DNA of 40,294 nt, taken from Streptococcus phocae. GTDB lineage: Bacteria; Bacillota; Bacilli; Lactobacillales; Streptococcaceae. Below, one piece after another: positions 1-7,568 of this stretch. The notes under the pieces are model-generated. The model did not search any database and was not told where the DNA came from. It saw only the letters and a list, made by a program, of their open reading frames with translations. Positions within the stretch are counted from its first letter, which is position 1, and every line of letters begins with the position of its first letter. Location: the NCBI RefSeq assembly GCF_001302265.1, contig NZ_LHQM01000020.1, forward strand, positions 1 through 40,294. The letters are read 5' to 3'. The position numbers and the translations under genes were made by a program.

Positions 1-153
1 GTAGAAACCACTAAAAAAATAAATTTACAAGAAAGCAATGGATTTTAATCTGGATACTATCCATAATACTTGTTTTGTTGTTATTGTATATTTCGTTTAA
101 AAATAATATTATAATTTAAAATAATGCCTTAAAAATAAAAACCCCCTAAGCAA
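1..153 (+). other. left flank of the IS graveyard, possible membrane-protein tail
   Basis: AT-rich flank. From about 15 to 119 one frame reads as a short, strongly hydrophobic stretch (roughly IWILSIILVLLLLYISF) ending in TAA. It looks like the last membrane helix of a gene but has no usable ATG, so it may be a gene remnant. The motif ACCCCCTAAG near 141-150 resembles the left arm of the terminator at 2232 and has no right arm before the IS begins. Nothing else is recognised. Confidence 0.25.
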
Positions 154-160
154 TGAGCCG

Positions 161-207
161 CACCCCAAAAGTTAGACACAAAATCTAACGATTGGGGTGT
201 TTTTTTG
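161..207 (+). terminator. hairpin plus T-run at the IS left end, covering the orfA ribosome site
   Basis: CACCCCAA (161-168) pairs with TTGGGGTG (192-199), and GTTAGA (171-176) pairs with TCTAAC (184-189). A run of T follows (200-206). This is an intrinsic-terminator shape immediately inside the IS. The only Shine-Dalgarno-like sequence for the orfA ATG at 208 is GGGGTG (194-199), which lies in the 3' arm. Read-through transcripts from outside would therefore be terminated or translationally masked. The same structure recurs at 34133-34172. Confidence 0.7.
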
Positions 208-629
208 ATGAAATCGACTTATGAAAATAAACTAGAGATATATGAACTAAGAAGGAATGGTATGACCTGGTCTCAGATTAGTGAAACATACGATGTTAGT
301 CCTTCCAATCTCCAGTACCTGATAAAGCTTATGGATAGGTATGGTGTTGAGAGTGTTAGAAAAAGAAAAAATAACTACTATTCCTCTGAACTTAAAAAAG
401 AAATGATTGATAGGGTTTTACTAGAAAATAGATCTATCAAGGGCATTGGACTATGGTCCCCCAAGCTATGGCATGCTTTCTAATTGGATAGCACAATACA
501 AGAAAAATGGGTATACTATTGTTGAGAAAACAAGAGGGAGGGCAAGAAAGATGGGACGTCATCCAAAGAAGAAACTCGAGGAAATGACTGGGTTAGAGTG
601 ACTCCAATATGAGGATGAATACCTTAGAG
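208..629 (+). pseudogene. IS861-like orfA (transposase helix-turn-helix subunit), broken
   Basis: The product starts MKSTYENKLEIYELRRNG and contains a helix-turn-helix (WSQISETYDVSPSNLQYLI), the DNA-binding subunit of IS150/IS861-type IS3 transposases. The first frame stops at 483. A shift near 470 restores the family sequence ([20 protein letters not shown], then a basic stretch). A TGA then interrupts it at 599-601, after which LQYEDEYLRV is still readable. The gene is cut at 630 by the left end of another IS. One frameshift, one nonsense codon and truncation make it non-functional. A second truncated copy lies at 34181-34341. Confidence 0.8.
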
Positions 630-688
630 TGAATCGGTTACACTAAACTAGACAGAATCTATAAAGTGTTCTACACTAACGAAAATAG
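630..688 (+). repeat. direct repeat copy 1: left end of the second IS3-type element
   Basis: These 59 bases begin TGAATCGGTTACACTAAAC and match 2302-2360 at 57 positions, in the same orientation. They also match the orfA-proximal end of the intact-length element at 34342-35620 (reverse strand there). Only the IS tip is present, and the orfA coding part is missing. With the copy at 2302 it brackets the mazEF cassette. Confidence 0.85.
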
Positions 689-1254
689 AAACTTACCTTA
701 CTTGGTATGTCTATATGATAGGATTAGCCTTGGTAGGAGTCCTGTTGTCCATTGTAAGCTTTATCTTTAGTTGGGGCAGACCAGTCTTGTATTCTGGATT
801 AGGCTCAGTATGGATTGCAATCCTGGTGACATAGTTATTCCTTGGTCCGTCTCTGAGACAAAAAAACAAAGTTAAAGAAGACAGTGAAGAAGACTATTTA
901 TTTACTTTAGAAGAAAGAAGGGACTATTAAGATGGAATTTCTCCTTTTTTATTTGGACGTCTATTGACTGTCGTTTTTTCTGCCTTAGTCGCGATTCTTT
1001 TAAGAAGAAAAGTACTAATCTACTATTTTTTTGGTTCTAGGAAAAAAGGTAAGGGAATTTTGTTATTAATAATGCTCTGCACCTTATTTTATTTGAGTAT
1101 CATAGGATCAGTGATTTAGACTACAGCTTTCCATTATCAGTCGTATAACATCTTTGATATATCCGAAGTAGTTTTACGTTTGATAATGTACTTGCCAATG
1201 CTATATATTCTTAATTAGTTTGGTATCATCCTGCTTAGCGAAGTTGAAACATAA
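676..1254 (+). pseudogene. decayed membrane-protein frame with four in-frame stops
   Basis: One reading frame runs about 192 codons without any frameshift and encodes hydrophobic, membrane-like sequence: MIGLALVGVLLSIVSFIFSW near 715, FGRLLTVVFSALVAILLRR near 952, and ILLLIMLCTLFYLSIIG near 1060. It is interrupted by TAG at 832, TAA at 928, TAG at 1117 and TAG at 1216, and ends at TAA 1252. A charged stretch (KVKEDSEEDYLFTLEERRDY) precedes the second stop. It could be one gene or two adjacent ones in the same frame. I do not recognise the family. The 5' end is lost at the repeat at 630-688. Confidence 0.6.
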
Positions 1255-1299
1255 AACAAAAAGTGATACAATGTATATACAGTTATATGTACAAAGGAG
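1244..1299 (+). promoter_or_regulatory. mazEF promoter with overlapping palindromic operator and RBS
   Basis: TTGAAA (1244-1249), a 17-bp spacer and TACAAT (1267-1272) form a good vegetative promoter. An imperfect 22-bp palindrome (1272-1293), with outer arms TGTATATACA and ATATGTACA, covers the start point. AAGGAG (1294-1299) is the ribosome site, 9 bases before the mazE ATG. MazE-type antitoxins with their toxins repress their own promoters through such palindromes, so this is the probable autoregulatory operator. Confidence 0.7.
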
Positions 1300-1308
1300 A
1301 TTATAGAT

Positions 1309-1545
1309 ATGGGGCTAATTTTGCAGAAATGGGGCAATAGCAATGCTATTCGTTTACCCAAGAAAGTGATTGACGAGTTACAATGGCAAGTTAATCAAGA
1401 AATAAATTTTTCTATAACAGAAAAAGGATTGGTACTAAAGCCAGCAGAGAAACCGTCAATAAAAGGATTGTTTGATGGTTTTGAAGGACGAATTGACGAA
1501 AAAGAACTTGATTGGGGTCAACCAGACGGCATAGAGGTTTGGTAA
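1309..1545 (+). CDS. mazE: MazE/PemI-type antitoxin (AbrB fold)
   Basis: The 78-residue product begins MGLILQKWGNSNAIRLPKKV, the swapped-hairpin AbrB/MazE DNA-binding domain with the typical WGNSxxIRLPK signature (residues 7-18). The acidic C-terminal tail (GLFDGFEGRIDEKELDWGQ) is where MazE proteins wrap around and inhibit the toxin. It should neutralise the product of the next gene and, alone or in complex, repress the promoter at 1244-1293. Its TAA overlaps the mazF ATG by one base (TAATG), so the pair is translationally coupled with antitoxin first, the usual order. Both the domain and the tail are complete, so the gene appears functional despite lying in IS debris. Confidence 0.9.
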   Translation: MGLILQKWGNSNAIRLPKKVIDELQWQVNQEINFSITEKGLVLKPAEKPSIKGLFDGFEGRIDEKELDWGQPDGIEVW

Positions 1546-1883
1546 TGGCTTTAAAACAAGGAACAATCATTAAAGTTAATTTCAATCCTCAATTAGGTCA
1601 TAAGCAAGCGGGTTATAGACTTGCTATGGTTATCAGCAACAGTTTTTTTAACAAACTTTCAAATCTTGTGATGGTTGTGCCGATTACGAACACGGATAGA
1701 AACTACCCTACACGTGTTGATTTAGGTAGCTATGGAATAAAAACAGCTGGTTATGTCATTTGTGAACAGGCTAGAACTATTGATTTAACAGCGAGAGATT
1801 ATCGTGTGGTGGAAGAAGTTCCCGAAGAGTTAATTAACAAGGTTCTTCAAAATGTATCGGCGCTAATTTCTAAAGATGATTAG
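1545..1883 (+). CDS. mazF: MazF/PemK-type mRNA interferase toxin
   Basis: The 112-residue product starts MALKQGTIIKVNFNPQLGHK. This start is chosen because it overlaps the mazE stop and follows GAGGTTT. The family landmarks are present: G-x-[EK]-QAGYR-x-A-x-VIS near residues 18-30 (the catalytic Arg is the R of GYR), VVPITNTDRNYPTRV, and the C-terminal ICEQARTID strand. MazF proteins are sequence-specific endoribonucleases that cut mRNA and halt growth until antitoxin is renewed. No frameshift or lost motif is visible. Its last 8 bases overlap the next gene, an unusual third member. Confidence 0.9.
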   Translation: MALKQGTIIKVNFNPQLGHKQAGYRLAMVISNSFFNKLSNLVMVVPITNTDRNYPTRVDLGSYGIKTAGYVICEQARTIDLTARDYRVVEEVPEELINKVLQNVSALISKDD

Positions 1884-2184
1884 TTTAGATAGGATCAATT
1901 GGATGTTAAAAAATATACAACAATTTGAAAAAAAATATAGCAATCACATCATAGCAATTACTATAATCATTTGGATTATTTTAATCTTTACCCCTGCCAA
2001 ATATCTAGGAGAAAATTACTACATCAGAAATAAAATCCTACTTGACATTTTCCCAATTATTGGTGTAATTATTACAAGTTTATCTATACTTGGGAAAAAT
2101 CTAAAACTTTTATTACTCGGTATAAGTTTAATTTTCTCTTTCTATATCACAATGCTAATTGGATATATTATTATTGGTGGTTAA
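1876..2184 (+). CDS. small three-helix membrane protein coupled to mazF
   Basis: The 102-residue product has an N-terminal polar segment with basic residues and then three probable membrane helices: AITIIIWIILIF (residues about 27-39), IFPIIGVIITSLSIL (about 58-72) and LLLGISLIFSFYITMLIGYIII (about 79-100). The ATG at 1876 lies inside mazF, 8 bases before its TAG, so translation is probably coupled; a second ATG at 1903 is possible. A strong terminator follows 48 bases after the stop, making mazE-mazF-orf3 one transcription unit. I do not recognise the family. It may modulate the toxin system or be a passenger. Confidence 0.6.
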   Translation: MISLDRINWMLKNIQQFEKKYSNHIIAITIIIWIILIFTPAKYLGENYYIRNKILLDIFPIIGVIITSLSILGKNLKLLLLGISLIFSFYITMLIGYIIIGG

Positions 2185-2231
2185 ACAATAAACAAAATCG
2201 AGGATATTTGGAATAGTAAACAACCACATCG

Positions 2232-2268
2232 ACCCCCTAAGGAATAACATTTCTCTAGGGGGTTTTTA
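2232..2268 (+). terminator. terminator of the mazEF-orf3 unit
   Basis: ACCCCCTA (2232-2239) pairs with TAGGGGGT (2256-2263) around a 16-base loop, followed by five T. It ends the toxin-antitoxin transcript just before the IS scraps resume at about 2270. Confidence 0.8.
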
Positions 2269-2269
2269 T

Positions 2270-2301
2270 CGGTATCAGAGCGATTTATGCTGAGTTAAAA
2301 T
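2270..2301 (+). pseudogene. scrap of an IS3-type orfB
   Basis: A short stretch reads GIRAIYAELKL, typical of the region before the DDE core in IS3-family orfB transposases. It is cut on the left by the mazEF-unit terminator segment and on the right by the IS end at 2302. It is probably the continuation of the split IS861-like element. Confidence 0.4.
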
Positions 2302-2482
2302 TGAATCGGTTACACTAAACTAGACAGAATCTATAAAGTGTTCTACATTAAAGAAAATAGGAGAATCTATATCTAGAAAAATCCACTGTCACTTTACCGA
2401 CGAGTTCAAACAACAAATCGTTGACCTTCACAAGGCTGGTATGAAACGAAGTGAGCTTATCAAAGAATATGAGTTACCCCCC
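2302..2482 (+). mobile_element. 5' fragment of the second IS3-type element (direct repeat copy 2 plus partial orfA)
   Basis: 2302-2360 is the IS tip, 57 of 59 bases identical to 630-688. From 2369 the orfA frame is readable: SRKIHCHFTDEFKQQ, then IVDLHKAGMKRSELIKEYEL. It closely matches the intact orfA at 35262-35552. Its start codon is ATA instead of ATG, and the frame fuses to unrelated sequence after about codon 36. It is therefore a dead 5' fragment of the element present in full length at 34342-35620. Confidence 0.75.
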
Positions 2483-2487
2483 TCAGC

Positions 2488-2643
2488 TATGAAGAGTTAG
2501 TTGATGATATTGATGCATATATCTACTTTTACCATAACCAACGATTTCAAGAACGCAATAACGGCCTTGCCCTCTTGAAATGAGGAACAAGGCCGTTGCT
2601 TAATCTTTTATTATTTCATAGTCTACTTGACAGGAGGTGTTCA
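2488..2643 (+). pseudogene. IS861-like orfB 3' end, terminal hairpin and right IS end
   Basis: 2488-2583 encodes YEELVDDIDAYIYFYHNQRF and onwards to a TGA, the conserved C-terminal tail of IS150/IS861-type orfB transposases. The last codons overlap a strong hairpin: AACGGCCTTG (2560-2569) pairs with CAAGGCCGTT (2588-2597), with an inner CCTC/GAGG stem. The right IS end follows at about 2621-2643. The DDE core upstream is missing. Confidence 0.65.
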
Positions 2644-2706
2644 GATTGGTACTCTCTTTTGTTTAGCTATAAGTCATCCACTACAGATGACAAAGAGCCT
2701 TTTTGA

Positions 2707-3369
2707 TTAGTCTTGTGAGACAGCCATGGCATTTTGAATGTTGTATTTGCTTTGTAGGAAGAAGCGTGCGCCAAGGGAGCCTGCTCCGATGATAAGTAAA
2801 GCAATTGGTGGTAATTTAGGATTGAGTGCAAGTGGTAAAAAGGCTGTCGCTGAGTAAAGGGCGAACCAGATAAACATGGCCAAGGTAAGAGCTGTAATGA
2901 TTTTAAACCAGCTTGGGCGACTCTTTTTGTCTTTGCCGATGTGACGGTAAACAAAATAATAGGTGGCATACATTGAAGCTCCACCTCCAAAACCAAGTGT
3001 CAAGAGAGACAGAATACCTGTGACCTCAGTTTTGGCGCTAAATAGAGCCATGATACCGTTTAGCAGTGCAACCAGTCCGATAATGAGCAAGGAAGTATCT
3101 AACCACATTAGCCAAGGGTTAGTATTTTTTTCCTGGGCTGACTTGTTATTTTTGCCTGTTGCTGTTTCGCTAAAAGAGGCCGCCCAATTAGTAGGGGCTC
3201 CTAGAAGGTTTCTAGCAGTGATGCCTTTTTTTTGATGTTCCAAAATTGTAGGGAGCACATCTTCGAGGATGGCTTTGATGTCATCGTTGGACTTGCCATC
3301 TTGGATAAGTTTGTTAGTGGCGATGTGGATAAATTCTTGATTTTTTTTAGTGAGCTGTTGTAAATCCAT
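2707..3369 (-). CDS. DUF1129-family membrane protein
   Basis: The 220-residue product starts MDLQQLTKKNQEFIHIATNK. The ATG at 3369 is chosen over an upstream one at 3441 because AGGAGA lies 9 bases before it and the family begins here. The soluble helical N-terminus (about residues 1-75) is followed by four probable membrane helices (LLIIGLVALLNGIMALF; GILSLLTLGFGGGASMYATYYFV; IITALTLAMFIWFALYSATAF; IALLIIGAGSLGARFFL), the layout of streptococcal DUF1129 proteins. It lies 62 bases downstream of corA on the same strand and probably forms an operon with it. Its biochemical role is unknown. The IS debris begins 63 bases beyond its stop. Confidence 0.75.
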   Translation of the reverse strand: MDLQQLTKKNQEFIHIATNKLIQDGKSNDDIKAILEDVLPTILEHQKKGITARNLLGAPTNWAASFSETATGKNNKSAQEKNTNPWLMWLDTSLLIIGLVALLNGIMALFSAKTEVTGILSLLTLGFGGGASMYATYYFVYRHIGKDKKSRPSWFKIITALTLAMFIWFALYSATAFLPLALNPKLPPIALLIIGAGSLGARFFLQSKYNIQNAMAVSQD

Positions 3370-3431
3370 AGGGATAAGGTCTCCTGTATAGTAGTTGATA
3401 GGTAAGAGAGTTGTGACCAGTTTGTGCCAGG

Positions 3432-4376
3432 TTAGAACCATTTCTTTCTGATAAAGTAAATCACAACAAAGGAACTAAAGAGCATGGCGATAAGCACGAT
3501 ATACCAAAACGAGTGCTCTAAGCCATTTAGCGGTAGCCAGTTGTCCTGAAAGTTCATCCCGTAGGCTGAAAAGATAACAGTCGGAATGTCCAAGGCCATG
3601 GTCATCAACGCCAAGGTTTTCATGATGGTATTCTGGTTGTTGTTGATAATAGAGGCGGTGGTTTCTGTCATGGCGTTCAAGACATTTTCGTAAATGCCAG
3701 CCATCTCAATCGCCTGTTGGGTTTCAATCAAGGTATCCTCAAGCAGGTCCTCGTCTTCGATATATTTTTTAAGTGAGCTGGTTGAGCTTGATAATTTTTT
3801 GACAATACGCTCGTTAAATTTCAATGATGCTTTTAGGTAGACGATGGATTTTTCAAGTTCCATCATGTCGATAAGCTCTTCGTTTCGTGTAGCAGCTTCT
3901 AGCTGTGCTTCCAAGCGTTCGCTTTGGCGGTCGATGGTCCTTAGGGCGGTCAGAAAGAGCTCGGCGTTCCGATACAAAATCTGAAACACAAAGCGTGTTT
4001 TCATAAACGTGTAGAAGTTTTTGACCCTGCGATTGTGGAAGTGGTCAAATAGTGCCATGTCATGCAAGGAAGTTGTGATCACTGCATTTTCGGTGACAAT
4101 AATACCTAGCGGAACGGTGACATAGTAGCTTTTGTTATTGCGCTCCTCGTAGGTGGGAACGTCGACGATGATTAAAGTATAGTCTGCTTCGACAGCAATA
4201 CGAGACGTTTCTTCAACGTCCAAAGGAGCCCGAAGGTCAGAAATGTCAATGTTAAATTGATCGGCAATGGCTTTTGATTCTTCCTGGGAAGGGTTTACCA
4301 ATTTAATCCAAGCTCCTGGCTCGAATGTTTCTATTTCTTTGAATTCAATTGCCGATGACAGAAACATCTGTTTCAT
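3432..4376 (-). CDS. corA: CorA-family magnesium/divalent cation transporter
   Basis: The 314-residue product has a large cytoplasmic N-terminal domain with a long helical region (about residues 130-250) and two C-terminal membrane helices. The signature YGMN, containing the GMN ion-selectivity motif (residues 273-275), lies at the end of the first helix and is followed by an acidic/aromatic loop. It ends in a basic tail (IRKKWF). This is the standard CorA architecture: a homopentameric channel-like carrier for Mg2+ or related ions. The start is supported by AAGGAGGG, 7 bases upstream. It is transcribed divergently from uvrA across a 200-bp region and is followed by the DUF1129 gene. Confidence 0.92.
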   Translation of the reverse strand: MKQMFLSSAIEFKEIETFEPGAWIKLVNPSQEESKAIADQFNIDISDLRAPLDVEETSRIAVEADYTLIIVDVPTYEERNNKSYYVTVPLGIIVTENAVITTSLHDMALFDHFHNRRVKNFYTFMKTRFVFQILYRNAELFLTALRTIDRQSERLEAQLEAATRNEELIDMMELEKSIVYLKASLKFNERIVKKLSSSTSSLKKYIEDEDLLEDTLIETQQAIEMAGIYENVLNAMTETTASIINNNQNTIMKTLALMTMALDIPTVIFSAYGMNFQDNWLPLNGLEHSFWYIVLIAMLFSSFVVIYFIRKKWF

Positions 4377-4470
4377 GACAAGCCCTCCTTTTGGTGATTA
4401 CTGTGCAAAGAGATCCATAACAGATGGGCAAGAATGGTTTTTCCAACCTTTTCCTGAAATTTTCTCAATA

Positions 4471-4491
4471 CTTATCCATTATACCAAAAAT
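4471..4491 (-). promoter_or_regulatory. corA promoter (extended -10)
   Basis: On the minus strand TATAAT (4478-4483) is preceded by TGG, giving an extended -10 element. A TTGCCC at about 19 bp spacing is a poor -35. The predicted transcript has a leader of about 95 bases before the corA ATG. Confidence 0.5.
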
Positions 4492-4526
4492 GCCAATGTT
4501 TGGGGCAACTGATTATGAGAAACTTT

Positions 4527-4542
4527 TGATATAATAAAGAAA
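4527..4542 (+). promoter_or_regulatory. uvrA promoter (extended -10)
   Basis: TGATATAAT (4527-4535) is an extended -10 element without a recognisable -35 at normal spacing. Transcription should begin near 4541-4543, giving a leader of about 37 bases to the ATG at 4579. Confidence 0.6.
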
Positions 4543-4551
4543 ATGTCGATT

Positions 4552-4581
4552 AGGAGGGTGCCTTCGGGCACGATAATCATG
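4552..4581 (+). promoter_or_regulatory. uvrA ribosome site with a C(UUCG)G hairpin between Shine-Dalgarno and start
   Basis: AGGAGG (4552-4557) is 21 bases from the ATG at 4579, too far for normal use. Between them GTGCC (4558-4562) and GGCAC (4567-4571) form a 5-bp stem closed by the ultra-stable UUCG loop. If folded, seven bases (GATAATC) remain between the hairpin and ATG, giving normal effective spacing. An alternative in-frame ATG at 4543 would lie at the transcript 5' end. Confidence 0.7.
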
Positions 4582-7407
4582 CAAAATAAATTAATCATAC
4601 ATGGAGCGAGAGCTCACAATTTAAAAAATATTGATGTGGAAATCCCCAGAGATAAGTTAGTTGTGGTAACAGGTTTATCAGGCTCTGGCAAGTCCAGCTT
4701 GGCTTTTGATACTATCTATGCTGAGGGGCAAAGACGTTATGTGGAGAGTTTGTCAGCTTACGCGAGGCAGTTTTTGGGCAATATGGAAAAGCCTGATGTG
4801 GACTCGATTGATGGGCTCAGTCCAGCCATTTCGATAGACCAAAAAACGACTAGTAAAAACCCAAGATCCACAGTGGGAACAGTTACTGAAATCAATGATT
4901 ATTTGCGACTGCTTTATGCGCGTGTTGGGACTCCGTACTGTGTGAACGGTCATGGTGCTATTACGGCTTCTTCGGTAGAGCAAATTGTGGAGCAGGTGCT
5001 GGCGCTGCCAGAGCGCAGCCGAATGCAAATTTTAGCACCAATTGTTCGCCGTAAAAAAGGGCAACACAAAACCGTTTTTGAAAAAATCCAAAAAGATGGC
5101 TATGTGCGTGTCCGTGTGGATGGCGAGATTTTTGACATCGCTGAAGCGCCCGATTTATCTAAGGGGCAGATGCACAATATTGAAGTGGTGATTGACCGAT
5201 TGGTCAATAAAGATGGCATTCGTAGTCGATTATTTGATTCTGTTGAGGCGGCTTTGCGCCTGGGAGATGGTTATCTGATTATTGATACCATGGATGGCAA
5301 TGATTTGCTTTTTTCAGAGCACTATTCTTGTCCTATTTGTGGCTTTACTGTTCCAGAATTAGAGCCACGTCTCTTTTCATTTAATGCTCCCTTTGGGTCC
5401 TGCTCGACCTGTGATGGATTAGGCATCAAGCTAGAAGTCGACTTGGATTTAGTGGTTCCTGACTCTACAAAAACACTCAGAGATGGCGCTTTGGCTCCGT
5501 GGAATCCAATCTCGTCAAACTATTACCCAACCATGTTAGAGCAAGCCATGACAAGCTTTGGTATTGACATGGATACGCCTTTTGAAGCACTAAGCAGCAA
5601 TGATAAAGAGATTATTCTAAATGGGTCTGGAGATAAGACTTTCCATTTTCATTACGTGAATGATTTTGGGGGCGAGCGCAATCTCGACATGCCTTTTGAA
5701 GGGGTGGTCATCAACATTAGCCGTCGCTACCACGAAACCAATAGCGACTACACGCGCAATGCAATGCGTACCTACATGAATGAGTTGCCTTGTGTCACCT
5801 GCCGAGGGTACCGTTTGAATGATCAGGCGCTATGTGTTCGTGTTGGTGGGGAAACAGGTCCTCATATTGGACAAATTTCAGAGCTGTCTATAGAAGATCA
5901 TCTGGCACTGTTGGCAGAGCTTGATTTGTCAGAAAATGGACAAACCATCGCTAAGCCCATTGTCAAAGAAATTCATGACCGCCTGACCTTTCTAAGCAAT
6001 GTGGGCCTTAATTATTTGACCTTGTCGCGCGCAGCAGGAACCTTGTCAGGTGGTGAGAGCCAGCGGATTCGCTTAGCCACGCAAATCGGATCCAATCTGT
6101 CTGGTGTGCTTTATATTTTGGATGAGCCTTCTATTGGTTTGCACCAAAGAGATAATGATCGCTTAATTGAAAGCTTGAAGAAAATGCGCGATTTGGGAAA
6201 TACCTTGATTGTGGTTGAACATGATGAAGATACCATGATGCAGGCAGACTGGTTGATTGATGTGGGACCTGGAGCTGGCGCTTTTGGCGGCGAAATCATG
6301 GCCTCAGGAACACCAAAGCAAGTGGCAAAAGTGAAAAAGTCCATTACAGGTCAATATTTGTCAGGTAAAAAATCCATCCCAGTTCCTTTGGAGCGCAGGG
6401 CAGGCAATGGACGCTTTATTGACATTAAGGGAGCTTCTGAGAACAACCTCAAGCAAGTCGATGTTCGCATTCCTCTAGGGAAGTTTATCGCAGTTACTGG
6501 GGTTTCAGGCTCTGGGAAATCGACGCTGATTAATAGTATTTTGAAAAAAGCAGTAGCTCAACAGCTGAATCGCAATAGCGAAAAACCAGGGAAGCACCGT
6601 TCCATTTCAGGAATTGAGCACATTGAGCGTCTTATAGACATCGACCAAAGTCCTATCGGACGGACGCCGCGATCAAATCCTGCTACCTATACGGGGGTTT
6701 TTGACGACATTCGAGATTTGTTTGCTCAGACCAATGAGGCCAAAATTCGTGGCTACAAAAAGGGGCGCTTTTCGTTTAATGTTAAAGGCGGGCGTTGTGA
6801 GGCTTGTTCTGGAGATGGCATTATCAAGATTGAGATGCATTTTCTACCAGATGTCTACGTGCCATGTGAAGTATGTCATGGCAAACGCTACAATTCTGAA
6901 ACGTTGGAAGTGCGTTACAAGGGTAAAAATATCGCTGATATTTTAGACATGACTGTTGATGATGCGGTAAGCTTTTTTGCGGCAATTCCGAAAATAGCTC
7001 GGAAAATCCAAACCATCAAAGATGTTGGTCTGGGCTACGTGACCCTCGGGCAGTCAGCAACGACATTATCTGGAGGCGAGGCCCAACGAATGAAATTGGC
7101 TAGTGAGCTGCACAAACGCTCAACAGGCAAGAGTCTTTATATTTTAGATGAGCCCACAACAGGGCTTCATACGGATGATATTGCACGATTGTTAAAAGTC
7201 TTAGAACGTTTTGTAGATGACGGGAACACCGTCTTAGTTATTGAGCACAACTTAGATGTGATTAAATCTGCAGACCACTTGATTGACCTAGGACCAGAAG
7301 GTGGTATCGGAGGTGGTCAAGTGATTGCCACAGGAACACCAGAAGAAGTTGCTGAGGTTGCGGAAAGTTATACAGGTCAGTATTTGCGATTGAAATTAAA
7401 TCAGTAA
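4579..7407 (+). CDS. uvrA: excinuclease ABC subunit A (UvrA)
   Basis: The 942-residue protein recognises damage in nucleotide excision repair: UvrA dimers scan DNA and load UvrB. It has two ABC ATPase modules. Walker A motifs are GLSGSGKS (about residue 32) and GVSGSGKS (about 641), and signatures are LSGGESQR (about 489) and LSGGEAQR (about 830). Zinc-binding cysteine pairs CPIC (about 251) and CSTC (275), and a later CEAC/CEVC module, are intact. I start at [15 protein letters not shown] because homologues begin here; a 12-residue longer form from 4543 is possible but would put the start at the predicted transcription start. It is a single gene with its own promoter and terminator, divergent from corA. 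Confidence 0.97.
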   Translation: MQNKLIIHGARAHNLKNIDVEIPRDKLVVVTGLSGSGKSSLAFDTIYAEGQRRYVESLSAYARQFLGNMEKPDVDSIDGLSPAISIDQKTTSKNPRSTVGTVTEINDYLRLLYARVGTPYCVNGHGAITASSVEQIVEQVLALPERSRMQILAPIVRRKKGQHKTVFEKIQKDGYVRVRVDGEIFDIAEAPDLSKGQMHNIEVVIDRLVNKDGIRSRLFDSVEAALRLGDGYLIIDTMDGNDLLFSEHYSCPICGFTVPELEPRLFSFNAPFGSCSTCDGLGIKLEVDLDLVVPDSTKTLRDGALAPWNPISSNYYPTMLEQAMTSFGIDMDTPFEALSSNDKEIILNGSGDKTFHFHYVNDFGGERNLDMPFEGVVINISRRYHETNSDYTRNAMRTYMNELPCVTCRGYRLNDQALCVRVGGETGPHIGQISELSIEDHLALLAELDLSENGQTIAKPIVKEIHDRLTFLSNVGLNYLTLSRAAGTLSGGESQRIRLATQIGSNLSGVLYILDEPSIGLHQRDNDRLIESLKKMRDLGNTLIVVEHDEDTMMQADWLIDVGPGAGAFGGEIMASGTPKQVAKVKKSITGQYLSGKKSIPVPLERRAGNGRFIDIKGASENNLKQVDVRIPLGKFIAVTGVSGSGKSTLINSILKKAVAQQLNRNSEKPGKHRSISGIEHIERLIDIDQSPIGRTPRSNPATYTGVFDDIRDLFAQTNEAKIRGYKKGRFSFNVKGGRCEACSGDGIIKIEMHFLPDVYVPCEVCHGKRYNSETLEVRYKGKNIADILDMTVDDAVSFFAAIPKIARKIQTIKDVGLGYVTLGQSATTLSGGEAQRMKLASELHKRSTGKSLYILDEPTTGLHTDDIARLLKVLERFVDDGNTVLVIEHNLDVIKSADHLIDLGPEGGIGGGQVIATGTPEEVAEVAESYTGQYLRLKLNQ

Positions 7408-7471
7408 AGCGCAAAAGCGAGATGATTTGCTTGGTTTAGGCTGTAATTTAGTCGTTGCTGTGAAATCTTTT

Positions 7472-7494
7472 AAAGAGCCTTTGGCTCTTTTTTT
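7472..7494 (+). terminator. uvrA terminator
   Basis: AAAGAGCC (7472-7479) and GGCTCTTT (7483-7490) form an 8-bp stem with a 3-base loop, followed by a run of T to 7494. Confidence 0.9.
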
Positions 7495-7568
7495 AATCAC
7501 TATTCCACTTTGAAATGATTTGGAATCATGGTAAACTTAAAATAGTTTTTGAATAAAAGGAGTTTGCT

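Larger units (their letters stand above)
154..2643 (+). mobile_element. IS861-like (IS3 family) element, broken and split by a mazEF cassette
   Basis: The left end begins TGAGCCGCACCCC at 154. The right end, read on the other strand from 2643, begins TGAACACCTCC, and both ends share a GTCTA-type inner block, as expected for IS3-family inverted repeats starting with TG. The orfA remnant follows the left end, and an orfB C-terminal remnant (2488-2583) precedes the right end. The middle is replaced by foreign DNA (630-2301) and by a scrap of a second IS (2302 to about 2482). No target duplication is evident at the outer edges (CAA versus GAT). The element is certainly dead. That the two ends belong to one original insertion is inferred. 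Confidence 0.65.

Noticed and set aside
130..153. ACCCCCTAAG as half of a terminator split by the IS861-like insertion
   Set aside because: The matching right arm (CTTAGGGGGT) is not found after the IS right end at 2643, and no target duplication supports it; only the resemblance to the terminator at 2232 remains.
2667..3235. minus (2667-2996) and plus (2963-3235) frames over the DUF1129 gene
   Set aside because: The DUF1129 frame has a good start, helices and ribosome site; the others are shadows.
4543..4578. UvrA starting at ATG 4543
   Set aside because: It would start at the predicted transcription start with no ribosome site, and the extra residues are not part of the conserved UvrA N-terminus. 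It is kept only as a possible leaderless alternative.
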